The notes: generated by a model not told the origin, from the letters alone. 64,000 nucleotides of DNA from CAVSEK01 sp963726975 (GCA_963726975.1 CAVSEK010000013.1:806001-870000), one strand, 5' to 3'. Counted from the stretch's first letter, positions 33,085 through 42,533 are shown. Numbers and translations: made by a program.

Positions 33085-34641
33085 GTGAAGACCGTCCCCG
33101 GCAAGACCGACCGCGTCGTCATCGTCGGGGCCGGCCTCGCCGGCCTGTCCGCCGCCCTGCGCCTGGCGGGCGCCGGCCGCGAGGTCACCGTGCTGGAGCG
33201 CGAGGACGTGCCCGGCGGCCGCAACGGGCTGCTCGAGCTGGCGAGCCCGGGCGGCGGCTCGTACCGCTTCGACACCGGGCCGACCGTGCTGACGATGCCC
33301 GACCTCATCGCCGACGCGCTCGACTGCGTCGGGGAGGAGCTCGAGGACTGGCTGGAGCTCACGCCCGTCGACCCGCTCTACCGCGCGTACTACCCGGACG
33401 GCTCGGTGCTCGACGTCAAGGCCGACGTCGGGGAGATGGCCGCCGAGGTCGAGCGGGTGTGCGGCCCGAGCGAGGCGCAGGGCTACCTGCGCTACGTCGA
33501 CTTCGTCTCCAAGCTGTACCGGTACGAGATGAAGGACTTCATCGACCGCAACATCGACTCCCCGTTCGACCTGGTGACGCCCAACCTGGCCCGCCTGGCG
33601 GCGATCGGCGGCTTCGCCAAGCTCGCGCCGAAGGTCGGGCAGTACCTCAAGGACCCGCGCACCCAGCGCGTCATGAGCTTCCAGAGCATGTACGCCGGGC
33701 TGAGCCCGTACGACGCGCTGGCCATCTACGCCGTCATCGCCTACATGGACTCCGTCGCCGGCGTCTTCTTCCCCAAGGGCGGGATGCATGCCGTCCCCCG
33801 CGCCCTGGCCGGCGCCGCGGAGAAGCACGGCGTGCAGCTGCGCTACGGCCGCACCGTGTCGCGGGTGCTCGTCAAGGGCGGCCGGGCGGTCGGCGTGGAG
33901 ACCACCGACGGCGAGGTCTACGACGCCGACGTCGTCGTGCTCAACCCCGACCTGCCGGTCGCCTACCGCGAGCTGCTGCCGCCGGAGGCGACCCCGCGGC
34001 GGGTCAAGCACCTCACGTACTCCCCGAGCTGCTTCCTGCTGCTCGCCGGCTCGACCCAGGCCTACACCAAGACGGCGCACCACAACATCCACTTCGGCAC
34101 GCAGTGGCGCGAGGTGTTCACCGACCTCATCGACCGCAAGCAGCTCATGGCCGACCCGTCGGTGCTGGTCACCAACCCGACGCGCAGCGACCCGTCGCTG
34201 GCCCCCGACGGCAAGCAGATCTACTACGTGCTGTTCCCGACGCCCGACATGACCAGCGGGATCGACTGGGACGTCGTCGGGCCGCGCTACCGGGACGAGT
34301 GCGTCGCCCGCCTGGAGTCCATGGGCTACGTCGGCTTCGGCGACGCCGTCGAGGTGGAGGACGTCACCACGCCGGCCGACTGGCAGCGCCGCGGGATGGC
34401 GGCGGGCGCGCCGTTCGCCAGCGCCCACTCGTTCTTCCAGACCGGGCCGTTCCGCCCGACCAACCTGGCGCCGAAGGTCGAGGGCGTCGTCTTCGCCGGC
34501 TCGGGGACCCAGCCCGGCGTCGGCGTGCCGATGGTGCTCGTCTCCGGCCGCCTGGCCGCCGAGCGGATCCTCGGCAAGGACCGCACCTACCGCTCCCGCG
34601 CGCTGCGCCTGTCGGACCGCGAGCCGGTCCTGCGCACCTGA
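33085..34641 (+). CDS. crtI: Phytoene desaturase CrtI
   Basis: A 518-residue FAD-dependent phytoene desaturase that converts phytoene to lycopene. Seen: VIVGAGLAGLSAALRLAGAG, YRFDTGPTVLTMPDLI, MSFQSMYAGLSPYDALAIYAVIAYMDSVAGVFFPKGGMHAVPRALA (in pieces) and the C-terminal FAGSGTQPGVGVPMVLVSGRLAAERI. The GVGVPMVL end and YMDSVAGVFFPKGGM block are those of true CrtI. It stands apart from crtB (37.7 kb) and the modification operon (20-27 kb). Confidence 0.92.
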   Translation: MKTVPGKTDRVVIVGAGLAGLSAALRLAGAGREVTVLEREDVPGGRNGLLELASPGGGSYRFDTGPTVLTMPDLIADALDCVGEELEDWLELTPVDPLYRAYYPDGSVLDVKADVGEMAAEVERVCGPSEAQGYLRYVDFVSKLYRYEMKDFIDRNIDSPFDLVTPNLARLAAIGGFAKLAPKVGQYLKDPRTQRVMSFQSMYAGLSPYDALAIYAVIAYMDSVAGVFFPKGGMHAVPRALAGAAEKHGVQLRYGRTVSRVLVKGGRAVGVETTDGEVYDADVVVLNPDLPVAYRELLPPEATPRRVKHLTYSPSCFLLLAGSTQAYTKTAHHNIHFGTQWREVFTDLIDRKQLMADPSVLVTNPTRSDPSLAPDGKQIYYVLFPTPDMTSGIDWDVVGPRYRDECVARLESMGYVGFGDAVEVEDVTTPADWQRRGMAAGAPFASAHSFFQTGPFRPTNLAPKVEGVVFAGSGTQPGVGVPMVLVSGRLAAERILGKDRTYRSRALRLSDREPVLRT

Positions 34642-34653
34642 CACGCTGACCGC

Positions 34654-36005
34654 GTGCCCGCCCGCGTCCCGCTCTCCGCCGGCGCCGCGGGCGCGCTGCT
34701 GCTGGCGGTCGGCGGGCTGGGCGTCGGCGCGCTCCCCGCCGGGCCGGGGAGCAGCAGGCCTGGCTCGGCCTGGACGTGCTGCGCACCGGGTCGGCCGGCC
34801 GGGCCGTCGCGACCGCCCTGTGCGCCCTGGGCGTGCTGGCGCTGCTCGGCGCCTGGCTCGCGCTGCGCCGCGCCCCCGCCCGCACCCAGGTGCTGGCCGC
34901 CGCCGCCTGGTCCGCGCCGCTGCTCGTGGCGCCGCCGCTGTTCAGCCGGGACGTCTGGGCGTACGCGGGACAGGGCGCCCTCGTCGCCGCCGGCCTCGAC
35001 CCGTACGCCCGCGGGCCCGACGCCGTCCCCGGGCCGCTGGCCGACGCGGTCGCCCCGCAGTACGCCGCGGCACCGAGCCCGTACGGCCCGCTGTTCCTCG
35101 GCCTGGCCGCGCGCGTCGTCGCCCTCACCGGACAGCACCCGGCGGCGGCGGTCCTGCTGCTGCGCCTGCTCGCCGTCGCCGGGCTGCTGCTCGTGGCCCG
35201 GGCGCTGCCGCGGCTGTCCGACGACCCGGCGCGTGCCCTGTGGCTGGGCCTGGCGAACCCGCTCGTGCTGCTCCACGGCGTCGCGGGCGCGCACAACGAG
35301 GCGCTCATGGCGGGGCTGCTGCTCACCGGCCTGGCGGCCCGCTCCCCCGCCGGCCGCGCGGCGGCGGTGACCCTCGGCGGCCTGGTCAAGGCCCCCGCGC
35401 TCGCCGGCCTGGCCGCCCTGGCGCTCGCCGACCGGCACCGGCCACGGGCCCTGGCCACGCTGGCCGCGCTGGCCGTCACCGCGTCAGCGGTCGCCCTGGT
35501 CACGACGGCCGCTGCCGGCCTGGACCTCGGCTGGGTGCGCACCAGCACCTCCGGCGTCCCCGGGCCCGACCTGCTGTCGCCCGTCTACGGCCTGGGCCGG
35601 GCCCTGCAGGCCGCGGGCGTCCCCGGCGGGCTCGACGGCACGCGGACCGCTGCCGCCGCGGTGGGCCTGCTCGCCGCCGGCGGGCTCCTGCTGACGACGC
35701 CGCGGCAGGGCCCGGCTCGCGCCGTCGGCCTGGCCCTCCTGGCGCTCGCCGCGCTCGCCCCGTCCGTGCAGCCCTGGTACCTGCTCTGGGGCCTGCTCCC
35801 GCTCGCGGCGGTCGCCGGGCCGGCAGCGGCGCGGGCGCTGGCGGCCGGGTCCGTGGTGCTGTGCCTGGCCGTGCTGCCCAGCGGCGTGCCGCTGCTGCAG
35901 GGCCCGACGTGGGGCGTGCCGCTGCTGGTGGCCGGTGCAGCAGCCGCAGCAGCCGTCGCGGCCGGACGGACCGGCAGGAGTCGGGCGGTCGAGGTCGAAG
36001 GGTGA
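34654..36005 (+). CDS. Polyprenol-phosphate-mannose-dependent alpha-1,6-mannosyltransferase (MptB-like, one frameshift)
   Basis: A GT-C-type glycosyltransferase of about 450 residues with ten or more hydrophobic segments. The family signature SRDVWAYAGQGALVAAGLDPY (in pieces) and the AHNEALMAGLLL block match actinobacterial MptA/MptB enzymes that extend lipomannan-type glycans outside the membrane using polyprenyl-phosphomannose. A frame change near 34745 separates the first 30 residues (intact GTG start at 34654) from the rest; the second frame reads back to QQAWLGLDVLRTGSAG. In M. tuberculosis mptA (Rv2174) also follows the prenyl synthase. Confidence 0.82.
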
Positions 36006-36009
36006 CGGG

Positions 36010-36050
36010 AACGCACTCTGAACCGCACCCTGAACCGCACCCTGAACCCC
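36010..36050. repeat. 12-bp tandem repeat upstream of the LVIVD-protein gene
   Basis: Three tandem units of ACCGCACCCTGA (first unit AACGCACTCTGA at 36010-36021, then 36022-36033 and 36034-36045) plus a partial unit. Unit length and the CCGCACC core recall the array at 30301-30372. It ends 20 bp before the GTG at 36070. Confidence 0.8.
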
Positions 36051-36069
36051 ACCGACGTGAGGACTGCCC

Positions 36070-37623
36070 GTGCGCCTGCTCACCCCCCGCCTGCCCGTCG
36101 TCGCGGCCACCGCCGCGCTGACCGTCGCCCTGGCGCCCACCGCCGCCTGGGCGCACGGCGCCGCGGCCCCGACGACCGCCGACGGCACGAGCGTGCCGCT
36201 GGTCATGAGCCCGAACGTCTCGCTCCTGTCCTCCGTCCCCGTGCCCGGCGCGATCTCGCTGGAGTGGGCGCGCACCGGCGACTTCGCGTACGTCTCGAGC
36301 GCCACCCAGCTCGTCGTGCTCGACACCTCGGACCCGGCCCACCCCGTGCGGCGCGGCACGATGCCGGTCGCCCTGTTCGAGAACGAGTCGATGACCTACG
36401 GCGAGCGCCGCGTCGACGGCACCCTGCGCCGCTTCGTGTTCCTCGGCATCGACCTGTACGAGGCCGACCCGGCCGCGCCCGACCACGTCAACGTCGGTGG
36501 CCGTGAGGCCGTCGTCGTGGACGTCACCGATCCCGACGCGCCGCACGAGCTGTCCCGCGTCGAGACCACGACGAGCACCCACACCGTGCAGTGCGTGTCG
36601 CAGGCCAACTGCCGCTACGCCTACACCGCCGGCACCCGCGGGGCCTTCTCGGTCATCGACCTCACCGACCTCGAGCACCCGGTCGAGCTGCGCACCGTGA
36701 AGAGCTCCGCCGCGGGCCCGGGCGGCCCCACCTCGCCGTTCGCCGACGGCGGCGCCGGCCACTACTGGGACTTCGACGGGGTCCTCGGCTGGCACACCGG
36801 CTCGGGCGGCGCCCAGGCCTTCGACGTCTCCGACCCCCGCTCCCCGCGCCCGGTCAACGGCACCGGCCCCCAGGGGCGCGCCACCCCGTACAACGACTTC
36901 ATCCTGCACAACTCGATGCGGCCGAACGCGAAGGCCTTCCGGCCCCACGCGCCGGCGTCCGTCGCCAACGGCAACGTCCTCATCGTCACCGAGGAGGACT
37001 ACGCCAACGACGGCGACGAGGTCCTGTGCGACAAGGCGGGCACGATCCAGACCTGGTACGTGCCCGACCTCGACGCCCGCTCCTACCGCACCCGCAACCC
37101 CGACGGGTCGGTGCCCGACGTCGGCACGCTGCGGCCGCTGGACATCACCAACGTGCCGGACGAGTTCGGCGGGGGCCTCACGACGCCGCTGGCCGGCTTC
37201 TGCTCGGCCCACTGGTTCGACGTGCACCAGGACGGGTTCGTCGCGCAGGGGTACTACGGCGAGGGCCTGCGGCTGCTCGACGTCCGCGACCCGCGGAACA
37301 TCACCCAGATCGGCTACGTGACGAGCACGGCCACCGAGGTGTGGGACGCCTACTGGGTGCCGCAGCGCACGAAGAAGGGCGTGGTGAAGCCCGGGCTCAA
37401 GACCGACGTCGTCTACACCGCCGACGCCGCGCGCGGCATCGACGTCTACTCCGTCGCGCTGCCGGCCAAGGGCGTCAAGGCGCAGGCCGCGATCGCCCCG
37501 GGCCCGTCCTCGCTGCCGTCCGGACCGACCGGCGAGGCGCTCGGCCTGCTGGCGCTGTCCGGTGCGGCCCTGGGCGGCGGCGTCGTGCTCGTGCGCCGGC
37601 AGCGCCGGGCGCTGGCGGTCTGA
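36070..37623 (+). CDS. Secreted, membrane-anchored LVIVD-repeat protein
   Basis: A 517-residue extracytoplasmic protein: signal peptide (about 1-30, VVAATAALTVALAPTAAWAHG), several LVIVD-type beta-propeller repeats (LVVLDTSDPAHPV, AVVVDVTDPDAPHEL, FSVIDLTDLEHPVEL, AQAFDVSDPRSPRPV, LRLLDVRDPRNITQI) and a C-terminal hydrophobic segment with a basic tail (LLALSGAALGGGVVLVRRQRR) that would anchor it. LVIVD repeats are found in bacterial and archaeal surface proteins of unknown ligand. Many His/Asp pairs (GHYWDFDG, SAHWFDVHQDGF) could bind metals. Confidence 0.85.
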   Translation: MRLLTPRLPVVAATAALTVALAPTAAWAHGAAAPTTADGTSVPLVMSPNVSLLSSVPVPGAISLEWARTGDFAYVSSATQLVVLDTSDPAHPVRRGTMPVALFENESMTYGERRVDGTLRRFVFLGIDLYEADPAAPDHVNVGGREAVVVDVTDPDAPHELSRVETTTSTHTVQCVSQANCRYAYTAGTRGAFSVIDLTDLEHPVELRTVKSSAAGPGGPTSPFADGGAGHYWDFDGVLGWHTGSGGAQAFDVSDPRSPRPVNGTGPQGRATPYNDFILHNSMRPNAKAFRPHAPASVANGNVLIVTEEDYANDGDEVLCDKAGTIQTWYVPDLDARSYRTRNPDGSVPDVGTLRPLDITNVPDEFGGGLTTPLAGFCSAHWFDVHQDGFVAQGYYGEGLRLLDVRDPRNITQIGYVTSTATEVWDAYWVPQRTKKGVVKPGLKTDVVYTADAARGIDVYSVALPAKGVKAQAAIAPGPSSLPSGPTGEALGLLALSGAALGGGVVLVRRQRRALAV

Positions 37624-37655
37624 CCCGCCCGGCAGGCCTCTGCGACGATCTCCCC

Positions 37656-38594
37656 GTGAGCACGAGGGAGCTGGACGCAGCCGGGATCACCGACCCGGCG
37701 CTGCGCGCGTCGTACGAGGCCTGCCGGCGGCTCAACGCCCAGCACGGCCGCACGTACTACCTCGCCACCCTGCTGCTGCCCGCGTGGAAGCGGCCGTACG
37801 TCCACGCGCTCTACGGCTTCGCCCGCTACGCCGACGAGATCGTCGACGACCTCGCCAGCACCCTGTCGGACGCCGAGAAGGCCGACTGGCTGGTCGGCTG
37901 GGGCGAGCAGTTCCTCGCCGACGTGCAGGCCGGCGGCAGCGAGCACCCGATCAGCCGGGCCGTCGTCGACACGGTCCGCCGGTGGGACATCCCCCTGCAG
38001 CACGTCGAGGACTTCCTCGCCTCGATGCGCATGGACCTCACGGTGACCGAGTACGCGACGTACGACGACCTGCTGGTCTACGTGCACGGGTCCGCGGCCG
38101 TCATCGGGCTGCAGATGGTGCCGGTCCTCGAGCCGCTCGTCCCCCGCGAGGTCGCCGAGCCGTACGCCGCCGACCTGGGCGTCGCCTTCCAGCTCTCGAA
38201 CTTCGTGCGGGACGTCGGCGAGGACCTGCAGCGCGGGCGGGTCTACCTGCCGCAGGAGGACCTGGCGGCCTTCGGCGTGACGACCGGGCACCTGCGCCGG
38301 GGCGTCGTCGACGGACCCGTGCGCCGGCTGCTCGCCTTCGAGGTCGCGCGCACCCGCGAGCTCTACCGCAGCGCCGCGCAGGGCGTGCGGCTGCTCCACC
38401 CGACGTCGCGCCCGTGCATCGAGACGGCGCTGGCGCTGTACGGCGGGATCCTCGACGAGGTGGAGGCCGCCGACTACGCCGTGCTCGACCGTCGGGTGTC
38501 CGTCGGCCCCGTCCGGCGGGCCCGCGTCGCCGGCCCCGGTCTGGTCCGGGCGTGGCGCGCGCGACAGGGCCCGGCGGCCCCCGCACGGGTTTGA
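37656..38594 (+). CDS. crtB: Phytoene synthase CrtB
   Basis: A 312-residue squalene/phytoene synthase family enzyme joining two GGPP to phytoene. The two Mg-diphosphate sites are ARYADEIVDD (D60 to D64) and LSNFVRDVGEDLQRGRVYLPQEDL. GTG start 6 nt after GACGAT. It converges toward the lycopene cyclase genes with a small membrane protein gene between, so crtB-crtYcd form the core synthesis locus together with crtI and crtE. Confidence 0.92.
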   Translation: MSTRELDAAGITDPALRASYEACRRLNAQHGRTYYLATLLLPAWKRPYVHALYGFARYADEIVDDLASTLSDAEKADWLVGWGEQFLADVQAGGSEHPISRAVVDTVRRWDIPLQHVEDFLASMRMDLTVTEYATYDDLLVYVHGSAAVIGLQMVPVLEPLVPREVAEPYAADLGVAFQLSNFVRDVGEDLQRGRVYLPQEDLAAFGVTTGHLRRGVVDGPVRRLLAFEVARTRELYRSAAQGVRLLHPTSRPCIETALALYGGILDEVEAADYAVLDRRVSVGPVRRARVAGPGLVRAWRARQGPAAPARV

Positions 38595-38622
38595 CGCCCG
38601 CCCCACGGGTGATCTCAACCCC

Positions 38623-38895
38623 GTGGTCGACGACGCGCGCAAGGACACGACGGACAGCCCCCAGCCCGACCCCGCCGTGACGGCCGGGCTGGAGGCGGGC
38701 GGCGGCGTGCGTCCCGGCGACACCCCGCCGATGGCCGACTCCATGAGCGAGGCGTCCGGCGACGCCCGCCGCGAGACGCCCAACATGGGCCCGGTGAGCG
38801 GCAACCGCACCCCGATGATCTTCACGCTCGTCGTGCTCGCCCTGCTCGTGCTCGCCGCGGCCGGCTTCACCGTCGCCAGCCTGTTCGCGAAGTAG
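38623..38895 (+). CDS. DUF6480 family small membrane protein
   Basis: A 90-residue protein with a disordered, acidic N-terminal half containing PDPAVTAGLEAGGGVRPGDTPP and the motif SMSEASGDARRETPNMGP, and one C-terminal transmembrane helix (MIFTLVVLALLVLAAAGFTVASLF). This is the layout of DUF6480, a widespread actinobacterial family of unknown role. It follows crtB by 28 bp. Confidence 0.7.
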   Translation: MVDDARKDTTDSPQPDPAVTAGLEAGGGVRPGDTPPMADSMSEASGDARRETPNMGPVSGNRTPMIFTLVVLALLVLAAAGFTVASLFAK

Positions 38896-38898
38896 CCC

Positions 38899-39234
38899 TC
38901 AGCCTCGCCGGTCGGGCAGGCGCCTGCCCCACCACACCCACCAGGCCATCGTCTGCACGACGAGCGCGAAGCCGAACAGCAGGTCCTCGACCGGCGCGTA
39001 GCCGAGGCGGCCGCCGCCGAGCAGCCGCGGCTCGTCCCCGCCGACGACCACGGCCGGGTCGTAGGTGACGATCTCGCGCCCCGTGAGGATCCCGTTGGTG
39101 ACCAGCTGGAAGAACACGACGATGGCGTACGCCACCCAGAACGCGCGGCGGGTCAGCAGCCGGGTGCGCAGGACGTAGAGGTCCAGCACCACGGTGAGCA
39201 CCACGCCGAGCAGCGCGGCCTGCGTGTAGGTCAC
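38899..39234 (-). CDS. crtYd: Lycopene cyclase subunit CrtYd
   Basis: A 111-residue membrane protein with three hydrophobic helices and the lycopene-cyclase-domain motif APVEDLLFGFALVVQTMAWW. It is the second subunit of the heterodimeric actinobacterial cyclase (CrtYc/CrtYd, CarR-type). Its GTG overlaps the crtYc stop by 4 bp. The cyclase turns one or both psi-ends of lycopene into beta-rings. Confidence 0.88.
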   Translation of the reverse strand: MTYTQAALLGVVLTVVLDLYVLRTRLLTRRAFWVAYAIVVFFQLVTNGILTGREIVTYDPAVVVGGDEPRLLGGGRLGYAPVEDLLFGFALVVQTMAWWVWWGRRLPDRRG

Positions 39235-39551
39235 TCGTCTCCCACCCGCCAGCCCTTGACGGCGCGCACGGCCTCCAGCGTCAGGAGCGCGCAGACCGGC
39301 ACGACGAGGAAGAACAGCAGCTCCTCCAGGGGCAGGTCGCCGAGGCGCACGCCCGTCACCTGCCGCGGGTCGTAGGACCAGTGCCCGGCCCGGATCGCGA
39401 GCACGTCCCACACGACGAAGACGGCGAGCACGGGCAGCAGGGTCAGGACCAGCCGCAGCGGCCGGGCGTACACCCGGGTGCGCAGCACGAGCTCGAGCGG
39501 CAGCGTCCCGAGCAGGCACCCCGCCAGCACGGCGAGGTAGACGAGGTGCAC
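39231..39551 (-). CDS. crtYc: Lycopene cyclase subunit CrtYc
   Basis: A 106-residue membrane protein with three helices and the paired signature LPLEELLFFLVVPVCALL. It is the first subunit of the heterodimeric lycopene cyclase and is cotranscribed with crtYd. GTG start. Divergence or read-through from the Rv2175c-like gene 7 bp upstream on the same strand suggests a common transcript. Confidence 0.88.
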   Translation of the reverse strand: MHLVYLAVLAGCLLGTLPLELVLRTRVYARPLRLVLTLLPVLAVFVVWDVLAIRAGHWSYDPRQVTGVRLGDLPLEELLFFLVVPVCALLTLEAVRAVKGWRVGDE

Positions 39552-39558
39552 GCGGTCC

Positions 39559-39918
39559 CTAGAAGCCGAGCGCCTGGGCGCGCCGCTTGACCTCGGTGGC
39601 GCGGTTCTCCTGCAGCGCGTCCAGCGGCGAGCCGGGCAGCGAGTCGTCGGGCGTCGCGAGCCAGCGCAGCGCCTCCTCGTCGGAGTACCTGGCGTCGCGC
39701 AGCAGCCGCAGGACCGCCCCCAGGTGCTTGACCGGCGCGTCGCCGTCGAGCTCGCGCTCCGGGACGACGAGCACCCCGTCGCGGCGCACCGCGAGCAGCG
39801 CGCCCTCCTTGACCGCCGAGCGCGCGTGCACGACGTCGACGCCCATCCGCTCGGCCACGTCGGGGACGGTGAGCATCGTCAGGGCGTCGACCGGGTCGGC
39901 GGTCTCGGGGGCGTCCAC
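39559..39918 (-). CDS. Rv2175c family DNA-binding protein
   Basis: A 119-residue protein with an N-terminal winged helix-turn-helix (LTVPDVAERMGVDVVHARSAVKEGALLAVRRDG) and the C-terminal LRDARYSDEEALRWLATPDDSLPGSPLDAL, matching Rv2175c of M. tuberculosis. Rv2175c is a substrate of the Ser/Thr kinase PknL and its phosphorylation weakens DNA binding. A PASTA-containing kinase is encoded 4 kb away here. The N-terminus (PETADPVDALTM) has a Thr in the same region as the known phosphosite. TAGGCT lies 8 nt before the GTG. Confidence 0.85.
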   Translation of the reverse strand: MDAPETADPVDALTMLTVPDVAERMGVDVVHARSAVKEGALLAVRRDGVLVVPERELDGDAPVKHLGAVLRLLRDARYSDEEALRWLATPDDSLPGSPLDALQENRATEVKRRAQALGF

Positions 39919-39929
39919 GTCGACCGAGC

Positions 39930-40913
39930 CTACGGCCGGACCGCTGCGCCGCCGGCGGCGGCACTGGCCCGGACCGCGTCGAGCACGGCCGCGGTGTCGC
40001 GCGACTGCTCCAGCGGCAGGACCCAGCCCGCGCCGCCGCGCAGCACCGACGACACCTCCTCGACCATGACGCGGTAGGCGTCGGTGGCCGGCACCGGCAC
40101 CCGCTCGGTGGCCCGCCCGTCCGACACCCACAGCTCGGTGTCGTCGTCCTTCCAGGAGGTGTACGGCGCGTCGCGCAGCTCCACCTCGCCCCGCTCCCCC
40201 GTGACGACCAGCCACTGGCCCTCGCCGCCGGTGATGCCGGCGTGCACCTCGGCCGCCGGGCCGTCCGCCCAGGTCAGCACCGCCCGGGTGTCGAGGTCGA
40301 CGCCGGTGGGCCCGGTCCGCCAGCGCGCGACGACCTCGTCGGGCAGGCCCCGGCCGACGGCCCACAGCACGGCGCTGACCGCGTAGCAGCCCACGTCGTA
40401 GAGGGCGCCGCCGCCGAGCGCCGGGTCGAGCCGGTAGTCGCCCTCGGGCACCCCGTCGAAGGTGAAGCCCGCCGCGACGTGCGCCACCGGCCCCACCTCG
40501 GGCAGCCGCTGCTGCGCCAGGCGCACCCGCGGGTGCCAGCGGTACCAGCTGGCCTCCACCAGCAGCCGGCCGGCCCGCCCGGCCGCGGCGGCCATCTCGT
40601 CCACCTCGGCCGCCGACAGCCCGAGCGGCTTCTCGCACAGCACGTGCTTGCCCGCCTCGAGGGCGGCGAGCGTCCACGGCCGGTGCGCGTCGTTGGCCAG
40701 GCAGACGTAGACCGCCTCGACCTCGTCGTCGGCGAGCAGGTCGGCGTACGACGCGTGCACCCGCACCGGGCCGAGCGCGGCGGCGCGCCCGGGGTCCCGG
40801 GCGGCCGCGGCCTGGAGGACGGCCCCGCCCGCAGCGTGCACGGCGGGGCCCAGCGCCGCGCGGGCGATGCCCCCGGCCCCGACGAAGCCCCAGCGGACCG
40901 GGTCCTCGGTCAC
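39930..40913 (-). CDS. Gfo/Idh/MocA family oxidoreductase
   Basis: A 327-residue NAD(P)-dependent oxidoreductase: N-terminal Rossmann domain (RWGFVGAGGIARAALGPAV), catalytic-site motif CEKPLGLSAAEVDEM with the EKP lysine, and C-terminal alpha/beta domain (LGGGALYDVGCYAVSAVLWAVG). It resembles dimeric-dihydrodiol/xylose-dehydrogenase-like members. It overlaps the upstream Gfo/Idh/MocA gene by 4 bp; both may act on the same sugar or inositol. Substrate unknown. Confidence 0.88.
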   Translation of the reverse strand: MTEDPVRWGFVGAGGIARAALGPAVHAAGGAVLQAAAARDPGRAAALGPVRVHASYADLLADDEVEAVYVCLANDAHRPWTLAALEAGKHVLCEKPLGLSAAEVDEMAAAAGRAGRLLVEASWYRWHPRVRLAQQRLPEVGPVAHVAAGFTFDGVPEGDYRLDPALGGGALYDVGCYAVSAVLWAVGRGLPDEVVARWRTGPTGVDLDTRAVLTWADGPAAEVHAGITGGEGQWLVVTGERGEVELRDAPYTSWKDDDTELWVSDGRATERVPVPATDAYRVMVEEVSSVLRGGAGWVLPLEQSRDTAAVLDAVRASAAAGGAAVRP

Positions 40914-42527
40914 CCGGGCAGCGCGACGGGCCGACCGGCGTCGGCGGCCGACTGCGTGGCGGCCTGCATGACGGCGATGTTCTTGCGGCTGCCCTCGGGC
41001 GTCACCGTCATCGGCCAGCCGGACAGCACCTGGTCGGCGAGCTCCCGGTGGAACGGCCGCGCCGGGGGCGGCGGCACCGACAGCCGGGTCTCGGACGTCC
41101 CGCCCACCCCGTCGGGGGTGAACAGCCGCAGGTCGGCCGGGCTGTCGCTGTGCGCGAGGCGGTCCTCGGACAGCGTCCCGATCGGCGAGCGGGCGACCAC
41201 CCGCTCGTACCGCCAGTCGCCGATGAGCCCGCCCTGCGTCCCCAGCACGTAGAACTTCGGCTTGAGCGCGGCGGCCAGGTCGGAGTGGGTGAACTCCGCC
41301 TCGACCCCGTCGACGAAGTGCACGAGGACGCGGCTGTGGTCGGCGTTGGTGACGTCGTGCCAGACCCGCTTGTGGGTCGTCGCCGAGACCCACTCGACCG
41401 GCTGCGGGAACAGGTCCACCACCCAGTCGAGGAAGTGGCTGCCCCAGTCGTAGATCGCGCCGCCGGACACCGCCTCGTCGGAGTGCCAGTAGTTGCACGG
41501 GTGCCCGTAGCCGCCGAGGAAGCTCTCGTAGTGGAAGACCTCCCCGAGCGCCCCGCTGCGCACGGCCTTCTTGAGGGCGAGGTAGTCGGCGTCCCAGCGG
41601 CGGTTCTGGTAGACGGCGAGCGTCAGCCCGCGCTCGGCCGCGGCCGCGACCTGGCGGTCCGCCTCGTCGACCGTGAGGCAGAACGGCTTCTCGACGACGA
41701 CCGACTTGCCGGCCTCCAGCGCCCGCAGCGTCCACTCCGCGTGGCTGTTGGGCGGTGTCGAGACGATGACCAGGTCGACCGCGTCGTCGGCGAGCAGCGC
41801 CTCTCCGGCGGCGTGGGCGCGGACCTGGGGGGCCAGCTCGCGGGCTGCCGCGATGCGCGCCGGGTTGGGGTCGCAGACCGCGGCGAGCTCGAGGCCCGTC
41901 GGTGAGCGAGATCGCCGCGTTGTGCTCGTGACCGATGGCGCCGTAGCCGAGCACGCCGACGCGCACCGGGTCGCGGTCGCGCTCGCCCGCCAGGTGGCGC
42001 ACGAGCCGGTGCACCACGCGCTGCCACGCCGGGTCGGCCAGGGTCTCGGGCCGCGAGCCGACCGTGAGCAGGGCGATCCCGCTCGCCGGGCGCCAGGTCG
42101 CGACCGGGTGGTCCCGGAAGGCCACGTTGGCGGTCAGGACCACCTCGACGTCGTCGGCGGCCTTGTCCACCAGCGGCCAGACCTCCCGCACGACGAGGTC
42201 GCCCTCGAGCCGGGCCGGCACCTCCCCGGCGTCCGGGCCGGGTCGTACGCGCACCTCGTGCAGGGGCGTCGTCGCGGCGAGCAGCACGCCCGCGGCGTCG
42301 GCGAGCCGCCCGGGCGCGGGGCCGACGACGAGCACCGGCGTGCCGCGGCCGCCGGCCTCCAGCAGCAGGTCGACGGCGTCGTCGGCGGGCGGGCCGACGA
42401 CGAGCACGACGTCGGCGGTCGGCAGCAGCCGCTCCCGGACGTCGACGCCCGCACGGCGGAGGGCGTCGGCCAGGGGCCCGGGGTCAGGAGCGCCGGCAGG
42501 TCCGGCCACGAGGCTCACGGTGGTCAT
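40910..42527 (-). CDS. Gfo/Idh/MocA family oxidoreductase with extra N-terminal domain (one frameshift)
   Basis: About 538 residues. The first 190 residues form a separate domain (VVLVVGPPADDAVDLLLEAGG, PVLVVGPAPGRLADAAGVLL) resembling a nucleoside-binding or ThuA-like Rossmann fold; then VRVGVLGYGAIGHEHNAAISL begins a normal Gfo/Idh/MocA domain. A frame change near 41901 (an extra C after GAC GGG) moves the rest into another frame: VVVEKPFCLTVDEADR, SGGAIYDWGSHFLDWVVDLFP. The ATG is 6 nt after TAGCCT. Coupled to the second oxidoreductase. The unusual extra domain is worth comparison with homologues. Confidence 0.8.
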
Positions 42528-42533
42528 GCACGG

